A stretch of 64,000 nt of DNA, from the NCBI RefSeq assembly GCF_041296385.1, contig NW_027184085.1, positions 7,311,301-7,375,300 on the forward strand, written 5' to 3'. Origin of the DNA: Aphelocoma coerulescens (lineage: Eukaryota; Chordata; Aves; Passeriformes; Corvidae). Below the pieces are notes generated by a model. That model was not told where the DNA came from. It saw only the letters and a list, made by a program, of their open reading frames with translations, and made no database searches. Shown here in pieces: positions 29,641-43,100 of this stretch. The stretch's first letter is position 1, and every line of letters begins with the position of its first letter. The translations under genes and the position numbers were made by a program.

Positions 29641-29916
29641 TCCTTTAAGAAAATGTTTAAGCCATAGACTATAATATTTCAGTCTCTGACTCACAATTCC
29701 TTGGTTTTGAGAGGGTGTAGTTTTGATTTCTGTCCTGGTGACTTGGCCTGTGGAAATTCTCTGCCAGGAACTCTAATGTATGGTAAAGCATTTAAAACTC
29801 AGTTAGTCCGGTTGGCTTGTTAAGCAATGATAAGAACAGGACAAAAGTACTCTGAAAGAATGTTTTGCTACCTTTTTCTTCTGCTTGGTTTTGGTTATTT
29901 TGTAGTTTTTGTATGT

Positions 29917-29957
29917 TTGGTTGGTTGGTTGGTTGGTTTGGTTTTTGTTTGGGTTTT
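29917..29957 (+). repeat. (TTGG)n tract, five units, then T/G-rich
   Basis: Five perfect TTGG units (29917-29936) are followed by TTTGG and T/G-rich sequence to a T run at about 29957. Confidence 0.9.
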
Positions 29958-30869
29958 TTTCTCTGAATTGAATGCTTTTCAGTACTTCTGATTAAAAACT
30001 TGTACTTATTTGTCTCCTGGCTTTTTGGCTGCTTTGTACCTCCACTTCTGGATGAACTGAGGTTCCTAGAGCTGGTAGAATCTTCTCTGAATTTGTCCTT
30101 CTTCAACATTTGTTTGAGGGTCTCAGCAGAAAGCTGAGATATGAGCAAGGGTGGAAGCCGTTTCTCTCCTGGGACCCTGCTTTGAAGTGTGGCACTTGGA
30201 AGGTCCATCCATGTTAGATCCTTCCCTCAACCAAGTGGGAAACCCAACCAGGCTGCCTAAGCCCTTTCCGCTCCAGAAGAGTGAACAGGCCTTCTTTAAT
30301 GTCTGGAAGTCATATGGAGAAGGGAACCCATGCAGTTTTTAGGTTCATAACCCCCTCCTTCCTCTTCCTTCTCTTCCCATGTCAGTGTTTTGTTGCTATG
30401 GAGACAGTGATTACTCTGGGAGATTTCTAGACTCTACTGAAGCTCCCATCAGTCTCACCTCCCACCTGGGGAGCTTCTGACATTGAGTTAAAGGTCAAGT
30501 CCTCATGTAAATGTTTTCCTTTCCAAAATGAAATATTTTACCTATTTTGGGTGACTGTGGTGGCAGCACAGAAAACAGTTTGTCAAATCACTTACAAAGC
30601 CAGAGCTGGGACACTTAAATTCTATTCCCATCAGGTACATGGGAGTATGGGTGGAAATCAACAGCCTCATAATTCATATTTAAGTCCAAGTTGAATGCTT
30701 GATTTTTCCTTACCTAATATTGCACATGTGCTTTGCCATTCCCTTCCATCCCCCTCCTTCCAGCTTTTCTGAGCTTCTTGTTCTCATTAATTTGTTGTTT
30801 GCTCTCCTGCCTACACGTAAAAGCTGGGATGAAATCATTTTTATTGACGTTAGTCATAAGCTGACACAG

Positions 30870-30995
30870 TCCTAGAAAGGATCCCCTGGGTCACTGAGTC
30901 TGCCCCCCTGCTATTGCAGCAGGCAACCACATAATTTAATTCCTTTCATAAACTACCTGTTAAAAGCCAGAATAATCCCTTTTTAAGTGACTGTG
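30870..30995 (-). mobile_element. Old CR1-type LINE 3' fragment
   Basis: The + strand reads CTAGAAAGGATCCCCTGGGT, then CCCCCTGCTATTGCAGCAGG and AACCACATAATTTAATTCC, ending in CCTTTCATAAACTACC. This is the same block as 45730-45790 and resembles the 3' end of old CR1 families (a 'CCCCCTGC..' region preceding the untranslated part). It is short, diverged and on the - strand. Confidence 0.55.
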
Positions 30996-32844
30996 AGGGA
31001 GGTGGGGGAGGGAAAAAAAGCCCTCATCCCCTGGTGTTTCTTGCATAGAGGGCAAAGAAATTGAGATGTGTTGTTAGAGCACTTAGAATAAGAAGCAGGA
31101 AGATGTGGCTCTCTTGGTTTCTTTTCCCCAATTAACCCATGCAGTCATCTGCTTGGAGATGTTACCCATGTGTGTCAGATTCAGACATCAGTGAAATGAT
31201 GGTGCTGATACACTAGTCCTCTCTGAAGAGAAGGACAGTGTAGCAGTTTCAGATGCTGCACTGAGATTCATGTGACTGAGTTCTGCTTCTGTCTTTGTCC
31301 TGGAGTCTTACTAAGCAACTCCAGACAAACAATTTCCTTGACAAGGTCTTCACTGTCGATCCATCCATGCTGCAGATCACTTGCAGCTTTCCAGAGATGC
31401 CAAGGCAGGAGGAGGAGTGTTTGTGATGGCTCCTCCAGAAGGAGTAGCTCTGCTGAGCAGTCCTCCATCCAAGCTGTGCCTGTGCTCTGCGCCGCTGGCA
31501 CGAGTGACACGGAGGTCAACTGTGCTCTTGTCAGAGGCAGACTGGAAAGCAGCAAGTGTAATTTATGGAGGCTTGGCATGCAGTTAAGTGTAAAGTGATG
31601 GAAAGTGTGGTGGATCACTGCACTGGTGCACTTGACTTGTGCATCAGGCACATATCTATGCAAGTTCACGTTCAGTTCAAAGACAGTCCTGAAAGCATAA
31701 AAAATGGCAGCACTCCCAGCTACAGCATTGTCAGTGTCAGAGGATGCCATGGGGTTTTGCTCTTGATACCTTTCTGAGCTTCTCAGCAAAGCACACAACT
31801 GTAATTAGTTGACAAGCTGGCTGTGAGGAAACTCTGGGCTTTTATAATATCCTTGTGTTTCACTGACACCTTTGATCCTGAAGTGCTTTGCAAAACTCTG
31901 CATGTGTACAGAGGAGACCTTTAGCTTTGGCATTGACAATCAGCCACTGCTGGGGTGATTTGCAGCAGGTGGTAAACAAACAGCAGCTGCAGCTGCAGTG
32001 GGTGCTGGAGAAAGAAGGAGTAATGCACTGAAGTGCTTGAGGAGTTTTGGGCAGGCAACTTGGGTGAGGTTGAGAACAGGCCTCAGTGAATGCCATTAGC
32101 TCAGAAAAAAAAATTGAAGGGGCTTTCAAAGTATGGTAGTGCATTGTTTCTAAACCAATGTGTTGAGCTAGGAAGCTTGCAATGGGGGAAATTAATTCTG
32201 GAGGATCAAGTGTACTTGGCAATTTTCTTTGAAAGAGGGACTCAAAGAACAGAGGGCTTTTTTTAACAGCTAAAACTCAGGATACAGGCTAGGCTCAGCC
32301 AGTGAAGTTGAGCTGATGGAGAAAACAACATCCTGCAAGCAGATCAAAGCTGGACTATATAGACAGCAACTTTAGCATTGGTTGAGTATAAAATGTACAG
32401 GACTGGACCCCCAAAAGGATATCTATTTAAGTAGACTGATTTTTACAGTGAGACAAGTGCCAGATTTGCTGTCTCTTTTAGCCTCCTCATTGTGGGACTG
32501 TTTGCCCTGGAACATAGGGACTTTCAGAATGGTTGTGAGCAGGTCATACCCCTGTCCACATCTACAAAGCCACACGTTGTATCTATTTGTTCTGCTCACA
32601 AGTAGATGCTGCAATACAATGTGAAAGAGAATGCAAATGTCTGTCTTAAAGTGATAATGTGGTCTGGCCTACTGGTAACCTGCTATTAAGTTTTGTTGCC
32701 TAAGGTCAGAGCTTGCTAGTCCAGTCAAGTAGGTGTCATGCTTAGCAGTCAGGGACAAATGATGACCTCAAGCTGTCTGTCTTTCTCCCTGGTTTTTGAA
32801 GACCTTTGATCTGTCAAGGTAGGACATGGGTGCAGTAACTACTG

Positions 32845-32960
32845 ATTTGTATGCCCACAACCTCAACCACTTGTGTGATTTTCAGTGAGTTTTCCAGTCA
32901 CCACCGCACCTTGGTTTCCCCATTTAGCAAGTGAAATGCTTGTACCAGCAAGCACAGAGC
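32845..32960 (+). repeat. MIR-like SINE remnant
   Basis: The segment ACTTGTGTGATTTTCAGTGA continues with CCAGTCACC and CACCTTGGTTTCCCCATTTA, collinear with the MIR core (TGTGTGACCTTGGGCAAGTCAC ... CTCAGTTTCCCCATCTG). It is diverged and short. Confidence 0.5.
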
Positions 32961-34895
32961 ACCAGCATGCTCTGAGGAAAGGAAGAGGACCTTAGATATG
33001 TCTCCATTGACTTGTGTCATTGATGGAGAGTATTCTTTAGTTCAGCTGGGGAGGCAGGAAGATGAATTTAACCCCTGGAGTTTTAGCCACAGCATTAGTT
33101 AAAAAGCCTGAGCAGTGCTGCTGAGGAGTAATGCTGCATCTTGATGTGTGAATCTAACACTTAGGGGCAGTGGGCATTGAGGTAGATTGCAACTTGCCCA
33201 GATTTAGAGGATGTAATCAGCAGCATTTCCGGCTTGGAGATTTTGGGTTCCCAGAGCTGCACTCTGAAACCTTGGTCTCTCCCAAACCACAATGTAAAGT
33301 CATTGGACTGGACACAATATTAAACTTTCCTGCTTCACAAACCGTGATCTTCTCTGTGGTGTGTAGCCACAGTGCAGCACAGCAGCAGGCTGCTGTGTAG
33401 TAAATTCATTGTGTATTGTGCAAGGGACCATTAGTTAGCTTATTATTAATACATGTGTGGGCTTTAATATACTGGTACTGTATCTGTCAGCATCTCTACC
33501 AGGTTTGCTTTTGTCCTTTGTGTTTTCCCAAAACAAGCTTATACAATTAGTTTCTTCTTGTTTCCTAAATTATTTTTGCTGTTCCTAATTATTTCACACT
33601 CCATATAAAAGAATTATTGGGGTGGGTAATGGGAGGCAAGGGATCACCTCGCCATTGCACTGCAGGCAATGTGACGTTAAGGCAATTTGGATTTGTTTTT
33701 GTACTTGTTTATGTTTGGCTGCTTAAGAAATAGGAGGTATTTGGGATCTGACTTTGGAGGTTAGGGTGTGACTTTCCAGTAGAGGAAAAGAGGTCTATCA
33801 GGTTGGCCTTTATGCCCAAGTAAAATGTTTGCTGAAATAGACTAAATCACTGTCAATTCATTCAGAGAATAGTGTTCTTGCCTGAACATGCAGATTTATT
33901 GGTTATTTCCCTGATTTCTATTCCTCTATAGACAATCCTTCTTTCTTCCCATCCTTAGATACATTTAAGTAGCATCTCCAAACATCCATAACTATTTACA
34001 TCATGGCCAGAAGACAGGATTCTGTTGAAGATTGTCTTCCCAGTTTCAAGCAGATAGTGGAGAAGAAATGTGTGAGAAGGGTGTGAGTAGAATGAAGTTT
34101 ACAGCTGGGCAGTTAAAACACATTTACATTTCTGATTGCTGAGAAAGCAAGCTCCTTAAATACTGGTTGACTGAGTGTGTACAGGCCAAATATCACTTAT
34201 TTCTTAAATATCAATTAAACAGCTATCTCAGTTAGGATTAGAATGCAGACCAGCAATGGAGAGAGCCTGGAGAGATTGTGTACGGAGTGTGCTGCTGACT
34301 TGGAGACAGTGCCTCTTGCCCGTCCAGGATAGTGATCCATGTCCCTCACAAAGCATACCTGTGCTTGAAAATTTCGACCAGAACTGGAGTAGCAGCTGCG
34401 CTGTCCAAAGCTCTAGGGTAAACAGGGCCTCGAGTATGCTCACTGCCAAGTCATGCTTGGATTGCGGTGGTTAAATGCTCAAACACCATCTGCTTATATA
34501 CTTTTGCTGCCTTCCACAGAGCAACACCCCTGCTAACGTTTGCTTTCTGGTAGAGATGAAGCATGTTTGCCTGTTCTTCCCAGGTTGAACTAGAGCAAAC
34601 ACATCCATTTATTTTCCAACACAAAGTTCCCTGCTTAAAATTTGAGGGGTTCTTTCCTCAAAGGACCCTTCCCTTCCAGTGATCACATCCTGCCTTCCTC
34701 CAGCCTAACCTAATGCAGCAAGACCTTTGAAAAAATGTAGTTAAATGGGAGGTGGGTTCTGAACTGGGGCTCATGAAGAGATGGGGATGAAACTAAACAG
34801 CAGGAAACACTGTGGGGAATATTATAGAGGTCAGGGAGAACATACTAATTAAATCTGATAAATATGTTTCTCATGGGGAAAAAAAAGCACGGCAG

Positions 34896-35002
34896 TTTGT
34901 TGGTTGGGGATTTTTTGTTACTGTTGTTGGTTGGTTTTTGTTTATTTGTTGTTGGGGTTTTCTTTGTTTGTTGGCTTGGTTTGGTTTTTTTCTTTTTGTA
35001 TG
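34896..35002 (+). repeat. T/G-rich low-complexity tract with many TGTT motifs
   Basis: The tract is almost free of A and C on the + strand. It has nine TGTT tetramers between 34898 and 34972, plus TTGG and TTTGG units. In the sense of CELF4 transcription it would be a UGUU-rich RNA stretch, the type of sequence CELF proteins are known to bind. Binding here is an inference. Confidence 0.85.
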
Positions 35003-36424
35003 GTGAGTGGGGAGGTCTTGAAAATGGGAAGCGTCGTTTACCTAATTATTTATTCCACAACTGAAGGCTATGAACAACAGTTGTCCATTAGCAGGGGGTG
35101 GTCTGGGCTAGGTGGCAGGGCCCTTCCACTGCAAATATCACTAAAATTTTCATATCCTCAATGTGAATGAGTCCTTGCTATGGGGGAAGGGAATGCCACT
35201 GGAAAAACAGGGGTGTAAGCAGCCAAAACCTCTCTAAATGGAATATTTGTTAGTTTTCCATGAGACACTAGTGGGTTTTTAAGCTCTTCCAAGCTTTGAA
35301 CAAATTAAGACTGAGTGTAAAGTGTAGATATATTTATATTTGTTCCATCTCTTTTGGGTAAGTTGAGGATCTAGAGGAAGACTCATCAATTCAATGCATG
35401 TTCCATTAGAAACTTCTTGGGATTAGATCAGGTTAATGAAAGGAATAAATAGGGCTTTGACATGTTGTTTGGTTTTACAGGACTGTATTGTTTTATGATG
35501 TTTTATGAGAAGCACTTATACTACTCTTCAGTAGAGAGATTATTGCACCTTTTATAAAAAGTAAAAGAAAACCCACTTCTCTTTCTTTTTCTCTCTGTTG
35601 CTAAGTAGATGCTATGTTTGTTTGTAGTCGTCATTTCCCAGCAGAAATGCTGCGTTCTGGAGCACTGCCTAGAAATGGCTTCAGAGCACAGATTTCACAA
35701 GCAAAAGTGGTGGTGTGGTGGGAGGCTCCCAAATCATGAACACCCAAAAAAATCTTGGAGTAAGTAAGTTGTCTTGAAGAGAAGATGAATGAGCACAGTC
35801 CCAGATGAGTACACCCAAAGTCCACAAAAGCCCACTTGGGCTCCATTCTGAAATATTGGTCTTGTAACACTTTTTTTAGAATGTTTCTTTAGAAGTCTAA
35901 TATCTCAACAAATAATTGAAAACATTATTCTGACACCAAACCTCTGGCTGTGCAGAGAACATCTGAGGTGATGTCAGTGTTCAATTTGAATAGGTTAAGC
36001 TCAAGCTCTGAAAGTTTATAACGCCTACATTCAGAGCTGGTCCTTTAGTCTTTCAGCACCCTGGTTAAAATGGGACAGTTGATCTTTTGATTTGCTTTAA
36101 GGGTTTGGAGATTGTCATGCCAAATCAACAGGGAGCACTTGTTAAGCTGCTTTGTCTCTGACTTCACACTATTCTGTTAGGGTTTTAATCTTTTCTGTAG
36201 GATTTTAAACAAAAACACAGTAAAAGTGTAAAACTGCATCCTAAGCTCCATCCTGTCTTGCTGCTTTACTCTCCAGCTCAGCTGCTACATCCCAGTTTTC
36301 ATATAGGGTGACATCATTATTCTAAATAGTGCCATTTCCACTTTTAATATCCTCTCCCTTCCCCTATGATGACAATCCCTAAGCACTTGGTTTAACTTTC
36401 TAACTCTTCCAGCACTATGGAGAT

Positions 36425-36550
36425 GCACTGCAGTTACTATCCCCTTGAAGATGGGAGGCAGAGCTAAAGAAAGAAAGCAGTGTGCTCAGATCCACACACA
36501 GCTTGGGGGATGTGCAGACTTGAACAGGGTCCTCTTGTAACCTTGGCTTT
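36425..36550 (-). repeat. MIR-like SINE remnant (antisense)
   Basis: The + strand shows TACTATCCCCTTGAAGATGG, GAGGCAGAGCTAAAGAAAGA, CAGATCCACACACAGCTTGG and GCAGACTTGAACAGGGTCCT. This is the antisense MIR order (…TATTATCCCCATTTTACAGATGAGG…CACACAGC…GAACCCAGGTC…). Confidence 0.55.
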
Positions 36551-39500
36551 GTAGGAGGCTCTAGGTTGTACTTGCAGACCATCACTGGTTTTGTGATATG
36601 GACAAATGTCTGTTAGACCAGTGTGACCCACTTATGCATGTAACCTAATGAAGCTTTGAGTACAGACCTTTCCTCAGAGGCATAAGGCCAATGCACTCAC
36701 CTATGAAGTCTCTTCTCATTCACCTTTAATATTTTGGTGTTAATGGATCATGCTAAAAAGGATTAGGCATTTCAATTTACATTCTGCTGCTTTCTGCATT
36801 TAACATTCTAGCTGTAAGTGATGAATTATTGACTATTTAAATGTGACTACAAACAGTCTGAAAGAGAAGGCCTGCTTTACCATTTGTAATGCTGAATTCA
36901 TACGGCACAGGTGAAGGTGTCCCTTCCTTTTTTTAGTTACCCATCGGTGGCCTGCCTTCCTGGCTTTCACCTGCTGTCCCAGTAGCCCAGGCTGGTGTCC
37001 TGTCTGGTGTTCAACAGCCCAAGAAGAGGCCCCAGGGTTAAATATTGTTAAGCATGTGAAATTTAACCTATATTATTGATATTGGGTTCAGACCAAAGTG
37101 TCTGCAAAGTGGCTTAAAAGGAAGAGTTCATTATAGAATAAAGCACTTTGGCAGAAGACCAAATCCACATGCCCTTAAAATTGCTCTTGATTCCCCCCTT
37201 CATATTTAAATGTACATAATTACAGAATCGGCCACTGTTCAGAAACCAAGATCTGTCCTTTGAAAATAAGTCAGAAGAGATCTAGAAGCAAGATGGGGTA
37301 GCATCACTTAAAACTTGAAGCGCAGTCTCCTGAACAGCTGTAGCAATGCACTGAGGCTGAGGGATCAGTGTTTTTCTGGGCCTGAAATAGTTTTATTATG
37401 GCACAGAGTATACCTATGAAAGCAACAGTGAGTGCAGAGGCTTCAGGAAAGAGTTTTTACAGACTGCAGTGAGGTTTCAGATTTCCCCATGAGAAATGAA
37501 AGATTCATCCTTACCTTGCTCCCTGCAAATCTCCTGCAAGTCAGCTGTCCTTGGCCACCTCAGAGCTTAGGAGTGAATCATGCAGCTCCAAGGTGGAAAC
37601 AAGATACTTGTTTCTACCCTTGTATGTTGGATTTCTTTGGGGTGGGAAGGGATTCAAGAGACCCGGCACTGGTTTCTAGGTTATTCATTCCAAGGAAAAG
37701 TAGAACTTCTTGATAAATGTCCAGTTCTTACTTGTAGATGATAACGGTGGAGGAACGTGGAAGTCTTCTCTTGTTGTGGATATGTATTGTGTCTAACATG
37801 TGATAGATGTGATAGTTTTTGTAACTTTGACATGAGTAGTAGGTCTGTGGCAAGTTTCTTCAGCTGGAGATGGGTAGAGAAGAGGGACAACCTCTCAAGC
37901 AATCAGATTGAGAAAGTTCTAACCTCTTTTCTATCAAGACACTTTAATTTTTTTTCCATTTCTCAGTTCTGCTTCCATAATTGCTCTGTAGGCTCTGCAC
38001 CATGAAGGACTGTCCATATCTGGAAAGCAGCCCCCAAGGGGAAACCAACAAAACTCCAATTCACATGTGAAAACAGAAGTGCTTCTATAAATTAGGCTGT
38101 AGAAACCCCCAGATAAAAGTGAGAGACAGGCATGTATTGGTGGTGTAGGCAAGATTTTACCCTTGAATGTATCTAGCCACTTGAAAATAAAACAACTTTC
38201 CCAGAGCAGTTAGTCAGAAGAGTACAAAATGGGTAGGTATTTGGTGAACTCTAAACAAACTCAGCCTTGTCTGATCTCTTTTTCACATGTGTGCGTGAGA
38301 AACACAAACTCCTGGTTAGAGGAGAAGGTGGAGTTAACACAACCATACCTCATCAGATAGCAGTTGGCACCAAGCATGGAACTTCTGGCTCCTCTTTCTG
38401 TCATAATTATGATCTGAATCTTCCATCAGCTACAGGAAGTTTTTAATTTTTTTTAATTTATTATTTTTTTAAAATTTCTTTTTATTATTAGAAGGCACTA
38501 CTTTATTTCTAAGTATTACTGTTTTGGTACAATACTGTGTATCCTTGTTTCTCCATGAATTTCTATGCCTGGAGTGTCTATGCATATAAATCCACAGGCA
38601 CGCAATATTGCATGGTACTGTCAATAATATTTATGCAGATTTGTTCAGGGCCTTTTGTAAAGGAGAACAATACACTTAGAGCTTCTCTTGTGCTTTAAAA
38701 CCTGATATAGGAAGTTAGAAAAGTGTTGACAGAGTTTTGAAACAACTCTATTCCATCTCTGGCAAGGTTTCTTTCAAGTTAAAGGAATCATCTCCAGTGA
38801 AGGCTAATAATGTTTCTTGAAACTCACTTCAATCAGGTGTTCTACACACAACAAAATACAGTGGAGTATTTGAGAAAATGCACTTTTATGTTCAGATTTC
38901 ATTAACGTTTTAACCTACCATTTTGAAGTGGTGGAGGACCACCTGAAATCAGTGAACATATTGTACTAGTTACTAAACAAAATGAATTCTGAAATATTGG
39001 TAAACGGAAGAGACAGTGAAGAACTAGTCAGAGACATTGCTCAAAGTGTAAAGTGATATGAGAGTGCGTATTGAAACATAAATAGCAGAAACTGCTCCCA
39101 TTGCTGCATGTTTGTGTTTATTCCCAACTGTAACAAGCAGCAGTTAAAAATGAAGGTGAGAATTATCTATGTGAATGCACTTTTTTCCAAGAAGAGGAAT
39201 TGGATCTTCTGGAGGAGGAACATTATTAATTTCAAGAGACATACTGAAAGAAATTACTCAGCTGTGCAAATTTCCCTTTATTTTCTTGTTTTTAGTTTTG
39301 TTTTTTTTGGTTGTTTTTTTTTTTTAATGTATGTTCTTTTGGTAATCGAGGTCTTATTTAAAGAATTTTTACAGCTGTGAGAAAGGACAAATGACAGACC
39401 TTCAAATCGTTTTGGGCCTTTCAGACTATGAAGTGTGATGTCTTAGCATATGGCTAGAGGAAGAGGGTCTGAATGTGCTCTGGAAAATAATTTTCCACAA

Positions 39501-40050
39501 GCAATTGCCAACTCTGCAAAAGAATTTCCTGAACAGAGACTGAAAAGACGCTTCTGATTCCACTCAGGGTGTTCTCTTTAATGGAAATGTCTAACTTGCT
39601 GCAGTAAACCTTGAAGTCCCCATGAAAAATTCATGGAGGAGAGGAAAAAAAGCTGAAGGACTTGCATAGTGCTGCAAGAAGAGGCTGGCACTGAGGCTAG
39701 GTGACATGAGAAGTCCTGCGGCTCTGCCAGGTGGTGCCCTGGAAATAGAGAGGAGTCCAACTCCCGTCATGCTCATGAGCACCGCTGAGCTGGGAGAGAG
39801 GTACTGCAGATGAACCCAACCACACCTTGTAATTTAACTGCTTTCCCTCTCTTTTAGCCTTGCTTTCTATCTTGGGGAAGTCCAGCCATGAGTAGAACTC
39901 TGGCAGTGGATGTGAATAGCTTCTTCTCCCTTTGGAAGGAATATGTACCAAAGTAGTTCCTAGCCTCCAAACACATACAGTCCTTGTGCCTGGGAAAGAA
40001 AACTGTCTTGCTTCTCTTCTGGGCAAAATCTCTGTTCTGGATTCAGTTCA

Positions 40051-40100
40051 GTTCATTCAGTGTGAACTTAGTGAATTGAATTCCGTTCATTCAGTGTGAA
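40051..40100 (+). repeat. 34-bp-period partial tandem repeat
   Basis: GTTCATTCAGTGTGAA occurs at 40051-40066 and again at 40085-40100. The sequence between them is rich in GAATTGAATTC-like palindromic pieces. Confidence 0.9.
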
Positions 40101-43100
40101 TCCAATTCAGATTATTTCACTCCTGGTGTGAATGGAAGAAAGACCTTTCTAGTGTGGAATATGACAGGCAGTCGTTGAATTTGGCTGTCCTTGTCCTTAT
40201 GAGGAGTGACTATAACTTGTTCTTTCCTGAGAGATGGAGACTTCAAAGCGAACTAATGATGCTTCAAGGCCCACTGGGTAATGGCAGGCAAATGGCAATA
40301 AGGCAGTAAAATTGCTGTAGTAGCAATTTGAGCAGTATAACCCTTGTCATAGAGAATTTGCTTACAAAATTAAATCTAAATAAAATAAACATAATTGTCA
40401 GAGGAGGTGTGGAGTGAGATTTGAAAGTAAGTTTAAAATAAGTAAAATATTTGCATTCCTTCTTCATTTACAGGCAGTTGTGGGGCCTGCGTTGGGCTTG
40501 TTTGGCAACAACATGTTTGGTGTGGACAATGACATCCAGAAAAGGAGAAAAGTTTTCTATGTGGTGTTATGGCACATAAGAAGTTAAGAATATCCCAGAG
40601 GTCCAGTGATTGACATCATCAAATGCACTTACTGTTCCAAAGCTCTTGTCTGTCTCAGGCCTATTTGGCATCAGAGGCAAAGGTCAGAGAGAAATTAATC
40701 TGCTGTAAATGAAACTAAATGGATTTCAGGGTGCTGTTTGTGACAAGAGTAAGTGGTGGAAGACTTCAGCATCCAAAAGGCTGCAATTTAGACCTTGCTG
40801 GTGAACTGGGTCATTCATCTTTCCCATGCAAAATGAGGTGAACCTAATCTTTCCAACAAAATAAGGATAACAAGCAAGATGGGTGTTTTTAGCAGTTTAA
40901 CCCCAGGGCAGCTACTATCTAAATAACTAACTATTAATGTGCCTCTCCTGGCCCTTATCAAAAGGAATAAAAAGAATAATGCTCATATGAAAATAGAAAA
41001 TAGTTAATTGCAGTCATGCTAGATATCTCAGCTCTAACTCAACCCCTGGTAATATGTTCCTTGTTCTCTAAAATTAGTGATGCTTGAGTGGCAATTATAT
41101 CTGATGGGTACTCTGGACTGGTTCTGGGTGACAAAAAAATTCTGATCCTGCTCCCAGATGGGTGATTTTGGGTGAGGAAATGTTTCTGCCATAGCATTAT
41201 GGGACTTGGTGCAGGGATCCCTCAACTCTTTGGCCATTGACTGGGGTCATACCCTGCTTGATTCATTCCTCCTGGAGTTCTGAGTGCTTCTTATTCACTC
41301 TCTCCCTCCAGTATTTTATTTAGTCCTCTGAATAACAATCAAGACACATTGATTTAAGAAAAATCTTTGTGTTGAACCTATCTGAATGTGGTCCCAGGTA
41401 TGCATGTGCCTCTTAACACGAAGGAAGTACTGATTCTGGTTGAGATTTCTAGGTATTAGAAGGTATAAATAATCTCCTCTTGAAATGAAGTGAAATAAAT
41501 GGGTGTACTTGTAGGGGAGCTAGCTTTCTATTGAGAAATGTATAATGATCCCAGCTTCTGAGGCATCTGAGCCAAAATGTGTGTGTATATAAATGAATGT
41601 ATATCTCAGTGCTTAGGTCCCAGAGTGATGGATGCTTTGGGAGAAGATAAAGTAGCCAGAGAGGTATGAATAAATGTCTCACCAGTGCCTATCAATAGGC
41701 AGCGACTGCTGCTGACATGCTGTGTCTCAGTGGGCAAACTGTAAGGGCTTTAAGTAAAAACAATTATTGAATGTATGATGTCTAAGTCTATTAGTTGTAT
41801 ACTATTATTGACTGACGTTAGATTAAAAAGCATGTCCTTATTACTCCCTCCTGTCATTAACTTGCCAGAAAAGGTCAGTCAAGAAGTGTATTATTACTAA
41901 ATTGTAGACTCACACATTTGTAGCTGCAGCAGGAATAAAGCCATGGAGGACTAGAGCCAAACTTTGGTCAGTCCCAGAGCCTAGTTTTGTTCTCACTCCC
42001 CACACTATAACAGGGCCAACTGCTCCCCATCCAGATAATCTGTCGCTTTGTCTATATTCTGTGCTGAAAACAAGCGGATTTGTCTTACTGTAGCTTTTCC
42101 CCAAATGCCTCAGGGTACCTCTGCACTGTGTAAGGAACCTGGATCTAAGCCTGCATTCGAGTTCCAACCTGCTGGCCATCAATGCAAGGCATGTGCAATC
42201 CCATGGTGTGCTTGATCTAAGGGACAGAGGGAAAAGAGACGGAAAAAAGGCTTTGTGCTCAAAGTATGTATTTATGAGTGTCATGGACAGACCAGTCTGC
42301 TGTGTTCAGCCTCTCTTTCTGTTATTTAATGTTTCCTGCAGCCATGGTGGTAGATCCACACCAAACAGTGGAGAAGATGCTGCCAAATCCTTCCTGAAAG
42401 AGCCCGACATCTGCTGCTGCAAAGCAGATGGGATCTGTAAGCAACCTGTCCTAAATCAACTCTCTGTCAGTAGACATCAGGAATCAAAGCCTCAAGCCAG
42501 AACATGGAAGGGTGGATAGCGGGCAGGAAAGGAATTGCCCATCAACCTTTTTGCTGACCTAAGCATTATAAGGGCAAGTACATAGTTTCAGTGGCAGAGC
42601 ATCCTTGCATCTCCACTAATTTCAGCGGTAGTTAGTCTGAAATGCCTGAACTTAAGTGCATGAACTCCTTTCTCAGAAATAGCATTGAGCTAAATAGAAT
42701 GCCACTTTGCAGTGACTTCAATATTTTGTAAGTCTTTACTTTTGGTTTAGTGTCATTGACATAAAATTGCAAGATTGGGGGTGGATTGGACTCCACTTAT
42801 TCCTTTTCCAGAGATTTCTTAGAATGATCCTTCAGCTGCTCGAAACTTAACACTAAGATTTCAGAACAAATCAAGTTCAGAGGTGAAAACAGAAATTATT
42901 CTTTGTCTACAAGGTGGACTCACAGATGCAGCAGTAGGTTACTGACACAGACAGAGAAACAACTTGCACAAAAATGAAGCTTTGTTTTGAGATTTTTTGG
43001 TCCCTTTGCCTCTTTCCTTGGACAGAAAGATTCATCACAGTCTTTTGATTTAGAACAAAGCTCCTTACAAACACCAAATTTGTGACTTTTCTTTCAGGAA

